This document shows, in pieces, positions 1 to 6,878 of a stretch of 10,712 bases of DNA. Both the position numbers and the translations under genes were made by a program. Numbering within the stretch: position 1 is the stretch's first letter; each line of letters opens with the position of its first letter. The notes below the pieces were generated by a model, which searched no databases, was not told the origin of the DNA, and saw nothing but the letters and a program-made list of their open reading frames with translations. The DNA lies in NCBI GenBank assembly GCA_045657645.1, contig JAZOTL010000053.1, positions 1 through 10,712 on the forward strand. Reading direction: 5' to 3'. Source of the stretch: RGIG7300 sp045657645 (lineage in GTDB: Bacteria; Bacillota; Clostridia; Oscillospirales; CAG-272).

Positions 1-351
1 GTCCTCGTTTAAAAACTTCTTTGAAACGATAACCTGGTTCTTGCACTTATGAGTAAAGGATTCAACCTCTGCCACGTACATTTCACCGTCAATGTTTATA
101 CTCTTGGACTTTTTAGCAAAGAGCAGAGGAACGTTGAAATGACGAGCCGCGGCGTAAGCTATGGCAATACCCGAAGCCTCTATGGTGAGTACCTTTGTTA
201 TATTTTTGTCTTGAAAGCGCTTTTTCCACTCTGCGCCCATACGGTCAAGCAGGTCTACATCCATCTGATGGTTAAGAAAGCTGTCTACCTTAAGCACGTT
301 ACCGGGCTTTACAATTCCGTCTTTTAAAATGCGTTCTTCTAAAAAGTTCAT
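1..351 (-). CDS. xpt: Xanthine phosphoribosyltransferase, N-terminal 117 residues (cut by window edge)
   Basis: This cytosolic enzyme transfers the phosphoribosyl group of PRPP to xanthine, giving XMP for purine salvage. The reverse complement of 1-351 is open for 117 codons and leaves the window without a stop. It begins MNFLEERILKDGIV and continues with VLKVDSFLNHQMDVDLL, then ITKVLTIEASGIAIA and VPLLFAKKSKS. These match, in order, the N-terminal half of Bacillus-type Xpt as I remember it (VLKVDSFLNHQ, ITKIVTIESSGIAPA, VPVVFARKHKS). The PRPP-binding loop (IDDFLANG-like) should lie just beyond the left edge and cannot be checked. The start is supported by a GGAG ribosome binding site 7 bases upstream. 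The gene starts 18 bases after the cysteine desulfurase stop, so it is probably co-transcribed with it and has no room for its own purine riboswitch. Adenine phosphoribosyltransferase is less likely because of the KVDSFLNHQ motif. Confidence 0.93.
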   Translation of the reverse strand, partial: MNFLEERILKDGIVKPGNVLKVDSFLNHQMDVDLLDRMGAEWKKRFQDKNITKVLTIEASGIAIAYAAARHFNVPLLFAKKSKSINIDGEMYVAEVESFTHKCKNQVIVSKKFLNED

Positions 352-369
352 AGCTTTTCTCCAATTGAT

Positions 370-1509
370 TTATTTTATTCTTACCAAGGTGTTAAGACCT
401 TCATTAAGTGCGCAGATAAGTACGTCGGCATCCTCTTTGGTAAGGGTGTCATCAAGGCTTATGCGTATTGAGGTGTCCGCCTCTTTATCGGTGAGGCCGA
501 AGGCCGGCAGCACGTAGTTTGAATGTGCAGAGTGTGAAGAGCAGGCAGAGCCGCTTGAAACGAATATTCCCTTTGAGGAAAGGAAGTGGAGCATAGTTTC
601 GCTCTTTATCCTCGGCAGGGTAGCGTTTATAATATGGGGGGCTGCCTTTTGGGGCAGGTTGCAGCGAATCTCGGCAGGCATATTTTCTATAATATAACTG
701 CGCAGCTCACCTACAGAGGGGGGGTACACCCCTGCTCTTGCCGCTTGGGCAAAGCCTGCTATAGCAGGCAGGTTCTCTGTACCCGAACGGAACCCCTTTT
801 CCTGTCCGCCCCCTTCAATTAAGGGGATAAGGCGTTTTGTTTTGATTATCTCACCCGAAACGTAAAGTGCGCCGATGCCCTTTGGGCCGTGTATCTTGTG
901 GGCAGAAATGGTTGCCATATCGCACTTAAGGGCTTCGGGGTTAAAGGGCACCTTTAAATAAGCCTGAACCGCATCGGTATGTGTAACTATTTCGGGGTTA
1001 AAGGCTTTTGCAAGGTTAAATATCTTTTTTATATCGTAGTGGGCACCCGTTTCGTTATTTACAGCCATACAGCTAACCATAACGGTTTTGTTGTCAAGGG
1101 CGCTCATAAAGGCGTTTGTATCTATACTTCCGCCACGGGTAGGCAGCTTTACCACCTCAAAGCCCTCGGCTTCAAGGCGTGCGGCAGATGCCATAATTGC
1201 GGAGTGCTCGCTATCGGTAATTATAAGCTTTCCGCCGCGGTTGCGGGGCTTTGCACGCATACAGCCAAAAAGCGCAAGGTTGTCCGCTTCAGTTCCGCTT
1301 CCGCAAAAGAAAAGCTCCGCCTTGGGGCTTTTTACCCCTAAGCTATCAAGTATGGTGCGGCGGCAGTCCTCCATAAGCTTTTCGCTTTCCATTCCCTTTG
1401 TATGTAGGGAGGAGGGATTGCCCCAAAATTCCTTTGCCGCCCTTGTCATTGCCTCTATAACGTTATCTGCAATGCGGGTGGTGGCGCTGTTGTCAAAATA
1501 ATATTCCAT
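370..1509 (-). CDS. Cysteine desulfurase, NifS/IscS-like (class V PLP aminotransferase fold)
   Basis: The enzyme removes sulfur from L-cysteine as an enzyme-bound persulfide, for Fe-S clusters, thiolated tRNA or thiamine. The 379-residue length is typical. Visible motifs are YFDNSATT (residues 4-11), the PLP-phosphate region GSGTEADN (70-77), SEHSAI with His102 over the cofactor ring, HTDAVQ (177-182) with Asp179, SAHKIHGPKG with the Schiff-base Lys205, RSGTEN (241-246), and the active-site loop SSGSACSS with the persulfide-forming Cys323. All key residues are present. The start lies one base after the TGA of the upstream lipoprotein gene, and no clear Shine-Dalgarno is visible, so translation is probably coupled to that gene. 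In many Clostridia a desulfurase of this type precedes thiI; here the next gene is xpt. No IscU or SufU scaffold gene is visible, so whether it serves Fe-S assembly or tRNA thiolation is undetermined. Confidence 0.95.
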   Translation of the reverse strand: MEYYFDNSATTRIADNVIEAMTRAAKEFWGNPSSLHTKGMESEKLMEDCRRTILDSLGVKSPKAELFFCGSGTEADNLALFGCMRAKPRNRGGKLIITDSEHSAIMASAARLEAEGFEVVKLPTRGGSIDTNAFMSALDNKTVMVSCMAVNNETGAHYDIKKIFNLAKAFNPEIVTHTDAVQAYLKVPFNPEALKCDMATISAHKIHGPKGIGALYVSGEIIKTKRLIPLIEGGGQEKGFRSGTENLPAIAGFAQAARAGVYPPSVGELRSYIIENMPAEIRCNLPQKAAPHIINATLPRIKSETMLHFLSSKGIFVSSGSACSSHSAHSNYVLPAFGLTDKEADTSIRISLDDTLTKEDADVLICALNEGLNTLVRIK

Positions 1510-1510
1510 A

Positions 1511-2038
1511 TCAGTTGAACTTAAAGTTTTGGAGTATCTTTTCTATGTTTTCTGTGTGGTCATCGTAAAGCTCGGGGGTGGTGGTGAAGGTTATTATATA
1601 AACCTGACCCTCGTTTATACAGGTTACCTGAACAAACTGATAGGTAGTGCCTGTTACCTCGGCTGTGTAAACATACTTGTTTGCGGGAATCTTATCAAGG
1701 GTGGTGGTTACCGGCATTTCACCCACGTACTTCATAGTGCCGTTAAAGGTAGCCTCAAAATCCTCTTTGTAGGAATTCCAAAAGCTGTTAAGGTCCTTTT
1801 GCGCTTCAAGGGCAAAGGCTGTTACCGAAATGCTGGAGGAATCCACAGAGCTAACGTAGGCGCTCAGGGTAGAGGAGTCCTTATCGCTTACCCAATCCTT
1901 TGGTACGCATATGCTGTAATCATTTGTATGGCCCTCAAGGCGCTTCATTCCCTGGGGAACGCCTTCTTCTTGCGCTGCACATCCGCAAAGGAGCAGGGTA
2001 AGGGCAAGCATTAATATAATAAATGATCTTAATTTCAT
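1511..2038 (-). CDS. Secreted lipoprotein with a PsbP/DcrB-like domain
   Basis: This 175-residue protein has a Lys/Arg start (MKLRS), a hydrophobic stretch at about 6-18 and a lipobox LCGC whose Cys20 would be lipidated, so it should be anchored on the outer face of the membrane. The rest (about 35-175) resembles the PsbP/DcrB/Mog1 fold: YSICVPKDWVSD near 42-53, a central stretch of alternating Ser/Val (SSISVTAFALEAQ), a TTTLDKIPANKYVYTAEVTG segment, a YQFVQVTCINEGQVYIITFT strand pair, and a final helix ending in FKFN. Domain assignment is by pattern from memory and no function is known for the bacterial lipoprotein versions. An AGGTGAT ribosome binding site precedes the ATG. It is the first gene of the operon with the desulfurase and xpt, although no functional link is obvious. 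Confidence 0.82.
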   Translation of the reverse strand: MKLRSFIILMLALTLLLCGCAAQEEGVPQGMKRLEGHTNDYSICVPKDWVSDKDSSTLSAYVSSVDSSSISVTAFALEAQKDLNSFWNSYKEDFEATFNGTMKYVGEMPVTTTLDKIPANKYVYTAEVTGTTYQFVQVTCINEGQVYIITFTTTPELYDDHTENIEKILQNFKFN

Positions 2039-2067
2039 AATATCACCTCATTATTATCTATAAAATC

Positions 2068-2096
2068 ATTATATTATATTTACACTTTAACCGCAA
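2068..2096 (-). promoter_or_regulatory. Sigma-A-type promoter of the lipoprotein-desulfurase-xpt operon
   Basis: On the minus strand, TTGCGG (2091-2096) is separated by exactly 17 bases from TATAAT (2068-2073). A second TATAAT overlaps at 2073-2078 but has only a 12-base spacer. Transcription would begin near 2061, giving a leader of only about 22 bases, too short for a riboswitch or attenuator. The lipoprotein start codon and its AGGTGAT ribosome binding site follow directly. Confidence 0.72.
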
Positions 2097-2110
2097 GCAA
2101 ACTTTTTATG

Positions 2111-2175
2111 AACATAGAGTGAGCGAAAATTCATCTTTTTAATACAGATTCGGATTATTTTCGTCACCCTATGTT
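2111..2175. repeat. Imperfect 19-20 bp inverted repeat between divergent promoters
   Basis: The left arm (2111-2130) reads AACATAGAGTGAGCGAAAAT. The reverse complement of the right arm (2157-2175) reads AACATAGGGTGACGAAAAT. They differ by one substitution and one extra base, and 26 bases separate them. The element lies upstream of both predicted transcription starts (near 2061 and 2209), so it is probably not transcribed from those promoters. This favours a DNA-level role such as paired regulator sites, or the ends of a tiny decayed mobile element. The right arm overlaps the first two bases of the -35 box of the rbsK promoter. Confidence 0.7.
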
Positions 2176-2202
2176 GATTTTAGGTGTTTTGTATGTTACA
2201 AT
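2174..2202 (+). promoter_or_regulatory. Sigma-A-type promoter of the rbsK-ruvX operon
   Basis: TTGATT (2174-2179) and TACAAT (2197-2202) are separated by exactly 17 bases. Transcription would begin near 2209. That is only about 6 bases before the ATG at 2215 but a normal distance before the TTG at 2233, which supports the TTG as the real start. The -35 box touches the right arm of the inverted repeat at 2111-2175, so a protein bound there would be placed to affect this promoter. Confidence 0.72.
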
Positions 2203-2232
2203 TATTTTATTAAGATGTGGGGAGATGATATA

Positions 2233-3177
2233 TTGGCAAAGCCGAGAATACTTACAGTAAGCAGTGCGAATATCGACCTTATTGCAAATATGAATAAGCT
2301 GCCCAGCGCAGGGCAGACCGTTACCGAGTACGGTAATTATGAATATACACCCGGCGGAAAGGGCGCAAACTGCGCTCACGCAGTACACAAGCTTGGTGGA
2401 GATTCTGTTTTTTGCGCAAAGCTTGGCAGTGATACCCACGGAGCAAGGCTTTCGGGCATTTTCCGTGATAACGGTATAGATACCTGCTACGTTTCGGTAG
2501 ATAAGCGCAACCGTACGGGTATGGCTATAGTTATGGTAGAGGCAAACGGTGTTAACCGCATAGTTGTGTACCCCGGTGCCAACAAGGCTCTCACCCCCGT
2601 TGATGCGGAAGAAGCAATGACCTGTTATCCCGACGCGGTAATAGTTCAGTTTGAAGTGCCTATGGAAACGGTGCTTGCCACCACCTATTTTGCAAGGACA
2701 AACAATATTCCCATTTTTGTGGATGCAGGCCCTGCAATAAAGGATTTCCCACTTGAAGAATTAGGCCCTGTGGAGGTTTTTTCTCCCAACGAAACAGAGG
2801 CTTACATATATACGGGCATACGCCCCGATACCACCCAGAACTGCCTTAAGGTATGTATGGAGCTTGCAAACAGAGTGCAGGCAAAATATTATATTTTAAA
2901 ATTAGGCGGCCGTGGAGTTTTCTATTATGACGGTACCTATTATAAGGTGATAGCCCCCTACAACGTGGACGTGGTTGATACCACCGCCGCAGGGGACGTG
3001 TTTACCGGCGCCCTTGCCCTTGAATATATCCGTTCCTATGATATACGCCGCGCTTGTGAGTACGCAAATATTGCAGGTGCGCTTACCGTATCAAAGGAGG
3101 GCTCCTTCTATTCGGTACCCTCCCACAATGATATAGCAGATTACGTTGCAAAGCACGAATTGAAGTTTGAGGTATGA
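2233..3177 (+). CDS. rbsK: Ribokinase-like PfkB-family sugar kinase (TTG start)
   Basis: Ribokinase phosphorylates D-ribose at O5 with ATP in the cytosol. From the TTG at 2233 the product has 314 residues, close to the roughly 310 of ribokinases. Motifs are in order: substrate-binding N-terminus SANIDLIANM (11-20), PfkB signature 1 as GGKGANCAHAVHKLGG (41-56), DAGPA (164-168, where classic ribokinases have NPAPA), PNETEA followed by TGI (185-196), and signature 2 as DTTAAGDVFTGALA (249-262) with catalytic base Asp255. An in-frame ATG at 2215 would add six residues. I prefer TTG because GGGGAG at 2219-2224 sits 8 bases before it and the promoter start point lies almost at the ATG. No ribose transporter or LacI-type regulator adjoins it. 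Another PfkB sugar kinase (for example deoxyribokinase) is possible. Confidence 0.86.
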   Translation: MAKPRILTVSSANIDLIANMNKLPSAGQTVTEYGNYEYTPGGKGANCAHAVHKLGGDSVFCAKLGSDTHGARLSGIFRDNGIDTCYVSVDKRNRTGMAIVMVEANGVNRIVVYPGANKALTPVDAEEAMTCYPDAVIVQFEVPMETVLATTYFARTNNIPIFVDAGPAIKDFPLEELGPVEVFSPNETEAYIYTGIRPDTTQNCLKVCMELANRVQAKYYILKLGGRGVFYYDGTYYKVIAPYNVDVVDTTAAGDVFTGALALEYIRSYDIRRACEYANIAGALTVSKEGSFYSVPSHNDIADYVAKHELKFEV

Positions 3178-3596
3178 TGGATAAGATACTTGCAGTAGAT
3201 TACGGGGACGTGCGTACAGGCCTTGCCGTTTCCGACGCCCTTGGTATGATGGCAAGCGGAATAGGCACAGTAAAGGCAAAGGGTATGCACGACCTGTGTG
3301 ATATAGTTATAAAGCACGCCACCGAGCAGGGCGCAAAAAAGATAATCATAGGCGACCCCGTTAATATGAACGGTTCAAGAGGTCCCCGCAGCGAAAAGGC
3401 GCAGCTTTTTGCTTCCTTCCTGCGTGAAAAAACAGATCTGCCTGTAGAGCTTTTTGACGAAAGGTGCACCACCATGGTGGCCCACACCTATCTTAACGCC
3501 ACAGGCACCCACGGCAAAAAGCGCAAGGATGTGGTAGATACCTTATCAGCGCAGATAATTTTACAGGATTATTTGGATAGAAACAAAAAAAGGTGA
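3174..3596 (+). CDS. ruvX: RuvX/YqgF family nuclease (putative Holliday junction resolvase, pre-16S rRNA nuclease)
   Basis: YqgF-family proteins have an RNase H-like fold and are linked to 16S rRNA 5'-end maturation and, in some species, Holliday-junction resolution. The 140-residue length is standard. Visible are LAVDYGDVRTGLAVSD (6-21) with Asp9, IIIGDPVNMNGSRGPRSEKA (57-76), the FDERCTT motif (94-100) with Glu97, and KRKDVVDTLSAQIILQDYL (116-134) with Asp122. The family normally has Leu where this protein has Cys98. The first ATG (3174) overlaps the rbsK TGA as ATGA; a second ATG at 3177 directly follows, and either could be used. The overlap suggests translational coupling with rbsK. In many Bacillota this gene instead neighbours alaS. 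Its last four codons and stop lie at or in the terminator hairpin. Confidence 0.92.
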   Translation: MMDKILAVDYGDVRTGLAVSDALGMMASGIGTVKAKGMHDLCDIVIKHATEQGAKKIIIGDPVNMNGSRGPRSEKAQLFASFLREKTDLPVELFDERCTTMVAHTYLNATGTHGKKRKDVVDTLSAQIILQDYLDRNKKR

Positions 3597-3615
3597 ATTT
3601 AATTCACCTTTTTTT
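3585..3615. terminator. Bidirectional intrinsic terminator shared by ruvX and the MFS gene
   Basis: A perfect 15-base-pair palindrome, seven A, GGTGAATT, a central T, AATTCACC, seven T, forms a hairpin with an oligo-U tail on both strands. The realistic stem is GGTGAA/TTCACC with a five-base loop, followed by the T run. Both convergent genes have their stop codons inside it: ruvX TGA at 3594-3596 and the MFS TGA at 3604-3606. Confidence 0.93.
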
Positions 3616-4848
3616 ATTATATTGTCTTCTTAAAACAAGATTGATTACTATTCCCATTAAAGGAAACAGCATACCCACAAGCATACCAAGCTTCATACCA
3701 AGCTTATCGGGGGTAAGGGAAAGGGCTGTGGCAAGCTCCAATGCCTTTGGGGAAGCTATAACAGCATCGGTCACTATTCCAACAAGCTGGGGGCCTACCG
3801 AGGCACCAAGATCTCCTCCTGCCGCCATAAGGGCAAATATAAGCACACCACCCGTGGGGAAGAATTTTTCCGCAACTATAAGAGTTCCCGGCCAGAGCAT
3901 AGAAACGCATAAGCCTGTTGCACCGCAGGCGATAAGCCCTATAACGGGCATCTCGCAAATGGCGGCAACAAGATAACAAAGGGTAGCACCTATACAGCCT
4001 GTAAAGAGGAAGGTGGTTATATTTTTGCCGTATTTTGCATACAGGGTACGTCCAAAGCCAAGAGCCGCGGCAAAAAGCGCCGCACCGAAGAGGTCGCCCC
4101 ACACTTTAGGTATGCCCATAGCCTTTTCAAGGTAGCCCGAGCACCATTGTGCCATACATAATTCAGAGGCACCTCCAAGGAATATGGCGGTAACGCAGAG
4201 CCATACCATCTTGTTTTTTAAAAAACGCACAGCACCCGAGGTGCGCTCGGGGGTCTGCATATGGGGTATTTGTGATTTTTGGAAAAGCAAAAATGAGGAG
4301 AGGGGAACAAGGGTCAAAGCAAAGGGCAACACCTGCCAGTAGCTATGGCCAAAGGCAAGTAAAAAGAGGGTACAAAAGACGATAACACCCACAACGCCCC
4401 AAGCGTATATTGAATGAAGCTTGCTCATTTCCCTCTCGGGATTTTTGGAAGGGATAGCCGCAATCACGGGGCTCAGGAGCACTTCGTTAAGTCCGCTTGA
4501 TGCGGAAAAAACTATAGTTCCCAGCGCCAATCCAAGATATACGTTATTTGGAAACACAAAGGGGGCAAAGCCGTATATTATAAAGCCTGCAACGGCAAGC
4601 AACGGCATTACCTTTAATGTCTTTGGTATGTTGAATTTGTGGGAAAAGAAAGAAAATATAAGGTCGATTGTAAGCTGTGTTACGAAATTTATAAGCACCA
4701 GCAGACCTAAAAGGGAGTAGGATATCCCATAGGTTGAACGAAAGGTTATAAACAGAATTGGGGAGAGGTTTCCCACCGCCGACATTGAAATGTTAGAGGT
4801 ATAGCAGGCGTATTTAAGAGTGTTATATTTTTTATCCATATAAGTCAT
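3604..4848 (-). CDS. Major facilitator superfamily transporter
   Basis: This 414-residue hydrophobic protein has about twelve predicted membrane helices in two halves, separated by a polar loop near residues 191-213 (KSQIPHMQTPERTS...KNK), the usual MFS arrangement. Visible helices include about 29-36 with 42-65, 81-99, 103-120 and 149-166 in the first half, and 214-232 onward in the second. A charged stretch near 132-146 (PSKNPEREMSK) and Gly-rich helices (FGAALFAAALGFGR, LMAAGGDLGASVG) fit the fold. It resembles sugar/FucP-like MFS members, but the substrate is unknown. It is the third gene of a tight operon, three bases after the DUF6320-like gene. The start is uncertain: the ATG at 4848 has AGG only two bases upstream, while the ATG at 4839 has it eleven bases upstream. 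Neither ribosome site is convincing, so coupling is likely. Confidence 0.9.
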   Translation of the reverse strand: MTYMDKKYNTLKYACYTSNISMSAVGNLSPILFITFRSTYGISYSLLGLLVLINFVTQLTIDLIFSFFSHKFNIPKTLKVMPLLAVAGFIIYGFAPFVFPNNVYLGLALGTIVFSASSGLNEVLLSPVIAAIPSKNPEREMSKLHSIYAWGVVGVIVFCTLFLLAFGHSYWQVLPFALTLVPLSSFLLFQKSQIPHMQTPERTSGAVRFLKNKMVWLCVTAIFLGGASELCMAQWCSGYLEKAMGIPKVWGDLFGAALFAAALGFGRTLYAKYGKNITTFLFTGCIGATLCYLVAAICEMPVIGLIACGATGLCVSMLWPGTLIVAEKFFPTGGVLIFALMAAGGDLGASVGPQLVGIVTDAVIASPKALELATALSLTPDKLGMKLGMLVGMLFPLMGIVINLVLRRQYNKKR

Positions 4849-4851
4849 TAC

Positions 4852-5544
4852 CTAAAAGAAGAGTTTTCGCTCCATTGTTTCACGGGCATTGGGGTTGATT
4901 GCAAGATATATAAGCAGTCCCCCAAGCAAAACGAGAACGATAAGGGGATAAACAGACCAGCCTACAAAGCTTACTCCAAAGGTGATACAAAGTAAAAATT
5001 CCACAAGCAGCATAAGGCCGCCAAGGGCTATAAAACCGCCCCCAAATATATAGAGCCTGCCTTTGCGAATGTAACGGGTCAGGGTTAGAACCCCACAAAC
5101 AACTACGCAAAGGGCCCCTATAGCGGGAAAGGCGAAGCTTAAAAACCAACTGCCACCGGTTGCCACGTTTATGTAAAGCAGATACAGGGCCCCTGCTGCA
5201 AAGCTACAGGGCACAAATATTACGGGATTGGGCTTATGGAACCACAGGGGCAGGCAGAAGGCAATATAGCCTACAAACAGACCTCCCGCGGCATAGCCGA
5301 ACCAGTTCAGGCTTCCGTCAAGCTGCAGGTCTGCAAGAAAGCAGATAAGCATGGGAATTAAAAACAGAATTATAAATATCCCGTTAAAGGCCTTTGAGTT
5401 TGCCTTTAGTTTTGGGTTGCGCCCATTGGGATATAGGGGGCGAACCTCATTTTGTTTAAGGGTGGGGTGATATACAATGGTGTTGCACAGGGGGCATTTT
5501 TTCTCGCTATCAGCAAGCTTAACACCGCAATTTATACAAAACAT
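4852..5544 (-). CDS. Zinc-ribbon, six-helix membrane protein (DUF6320-like)
   Basis: This 230-residue protein begins with a four-cysteine zinc ribbon: MFCINCG (Cys3, Cys6) and KKCPLCN (Cys17, Cys20). A polar linker (about 24-50) follows, then about six hydrophobic helices near 54-72, 80-101, 107-128, 133-155, 164-187 and 194-216, and a charged tail (RETMERKLFF). From memory this layout matches the uncharacterised DUF6320 family, often found in Clostridia beside condensation-like acyltransferases; a profile search would settle it. The ribbon should face the cytoplasm. A GAGGAA ribosome site overlaps the end of the upstream gene, which stops three bases before this ATG. No catalytic motif is visible. 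It could be a membrane partner or scaffold for the acyltransferase, but that is inference. Confidence 0.82.
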   Translation of the reverse strand: MFCINCGVKLADSEKKCPLCNTIVYHPTLKQNEVRPLYPNGRNPKLKANSKAFNGIFIILFLIPMLICFLADLQLDGSLNWFGYAAGGLFVGYIAFCLPLWFHKPNPVIFVPCSFAAGALYLLYINVATGGSWFLSFAFPAIGALCVVVCGVLTLTRYIRKGRLYIFGGGFIALGGLMLLVEFLLCITFGVSFVGWSVYPLIVLVLLGGLLIYLAINPNARETMERKLFF

Positions 5545-5547
5545 AAC

Positions 5548-6846
5548 TTATTCCTCGTAATTCTGATTACTTTCCACGGTAACGCAAAGCCCCATTTCCT
5601 GAAGCACCTTGAAAAAGTGGCGTTCAAGCTCAGGCTCGCGGATGTTTCTTATAAAGTTTATATACAGGGTGTCCCCATAGGAAAGCATACCGCAGTTATA
5701 GGGGGCCGCCGCCTGAACTCCTAATATAAAGTCCATTCGTTTTATATATTGCCGCATAATATCGGGGAGCTTTACAGCGCCTAAATTTGATAGGGAAAGG
5801 CAGGATTTTCTTTCGCCAACACTATCGAATATGGCCTTCATAACCATATTTTTTATGGGCAAAGGGATAAGGCGTACCAGGGGGTTGCGCTCGTCCTTTA
5901 CGTTTGTGGTTATAACGGTTCGCATATGCTTTTGGGTAATTTCCGCATCCATTTTGCTTCTTATTATTTTGCATATTTCGTCAAAGGTGTACTCTCCAAG
6001 TCGGGGGTCTATTTCCGGTATGGTGTACATAGCAAAATTGCGCAGGGTTTTACTTTCAAAAAGCTGTCTTAAATTTACGGGTATTAATACCTTTATTCTT
6101 TTGCGCTTTGATACTACGGGTACCTTTTCCTTTTGCAGATTAACCAAAGCCTGCATCATCACCGCGCTAATGAAAACCGTTAGTGTGGTGTTGTGCTTAT
6201 GGCAGGCCTCAAGGGCCTCGCTTACCGGTAGGGTAAAGCAGGTAAGGTTTAAAAAGTCTATGCGTTGGGGGTCGTTTGCAAGGCTCCAGGCGTTGGTGTC
6301 CTTACGGCTTGCGGGAACGTCCCCTGCGTATTTCAAAAAGCTGTCCTCTAATTCCTCGGCTAAAGGCGGCTGCTTTCTGTCTAACAGGCCGTGCTCGTTT
6401 GGTATGGATATGCCGTATTTGCGCTCCAGATATTCGGCAGTAAGGTTTTTTGTGAATATAAGTGCTCCCGTTCCGTCTGTAAGGGAGTGGAAAAATTCTA
6501 CCGCTATTCGGTTATGATAAACTATAACGCGGAAGGCGCATTTGCGCATTTCGCTGTCATTCATAAACACAAGGGGATAGCTTTGCTCCTCAAGGATAGA
6601 CGGGGGAGTATCTATCTGCTGAAGGTAGTACCAAAAGGCTCCTTTGCGCAGTCTTGCGGCAATGGAGGGAAAGCGCTTAACGCAAACCTCAAGAGCAGAT
6701 CTTAAAACCTCTGTATCAACATCCTCACTTAAGGTTACCGATTGGCGGAAAACGTTGCTCCAGTTTCTGCGTCTTGCGGCAGGATATATTTTTGCGGCAT
6801 TGTCTAAACGCAGCCAATGCAACGCACCTTTTTTCTTTTTTGCCAT
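5548..6846 (-). CDS. Condensation-domain-like acyltransferase (alcohol acetyltransferase-type superfamily)
   Basis: This 432-residue protein belongs by pattern to the CoA-dependent acyltransferase superfamily that includes chloramphenicol acetyltransferase, NRPS condensation domains and alcohol acetyltransferases. The key motif is EFFHSLTDGTGALIF, giving HxxxDG with His120, Asp124 and Gly125 as the likely catalytic motif. Other family-like segments are WLRLDNAAKIYPA (11-23), KRIKVLIPVNLRQLF in the second half, NFAMYTIPEIDP, and SLSNLGAVKLPD (the bridge or floor-loop region). No carrier-protein or adenylation domain is attached, so it is stand-alone and probably uses acyl-CoA or an acyl carrier. 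It has no signal peptide or membrane helix. The start is supported by GGGAGG ahead of the ATG. It is first in the operon with the DUF6320-like and MFS genes. The acceptor could be a lipid, an alcohol or a peptidyl substrate; nothing here identifies it. Confidence 0.85.
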   Translation of the reverse strand: MAKKKKGALHWLRLDNAAKIYPAARRRNWSNVFRQSVTLSEDVDTEVLRSALEVCVKRFPSIAARLRKGAFWYYLQQIDTPPSILEEQSYPLVFMNDSEMRKCAFRVIVYHNRIAVEFFHSLTDGTGALIFTKNLTAEYLERKYGISIPNEHGLLDRKQPPLAEELEDSFLKYAGDVPASRKDTNAWSLANDPQRIDFLNLTCFTLPVSEALEACHKHNTTLTVFISAVMMQALVNLQKEKVPVVSKRKRIKVLIPVNLRQLFESKTLRNFAMYTIPEIDPRLGEYTFDEICKIIRSKMDAEITQKHMRTVITTNVKDERNPLVRLIPLPIKNMVMKAIFDSVGERKSCLSLSNLGAVKLPDIMRQYIKRMDFILGVQAAAPYNCGMLSYGDTLYINFIRNIREPELERHFFKVLQEMGLCVTVESNQNYEE

Positions 6847-6878
6847 TTGATATCCTCCCTTTCCGGTTTCTGTGCTTT

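Noticed and set aside
1..351. Adenine phosphoribosyltransferase as identity of the left-edge gene
   Set aside because: The VLKVDSFLNHQ and IEASGIA segments fit Xpt better than Apt.
1088..1501. 137-codon plus-strand open frame within the cysteine desulfurase gene
   Set aside because: It is a shadow of a gene whose cofactor and catalytic motifs are complete on the minus strand.
2039..2067. Possible riboswitch upstream of the lipoprotein-desulfurase-xpt operon
   Set aside because: The predicted transcript leader is only about 22 bases, too short for a purine aptamer.
5831..6517. 228-codon plus-strand open frame opposite the acyltransferase gene
   Set aside because: It is antisense to a gene with clear motifs and a strong ribosome site, and its translation is low in recognisable domain features.
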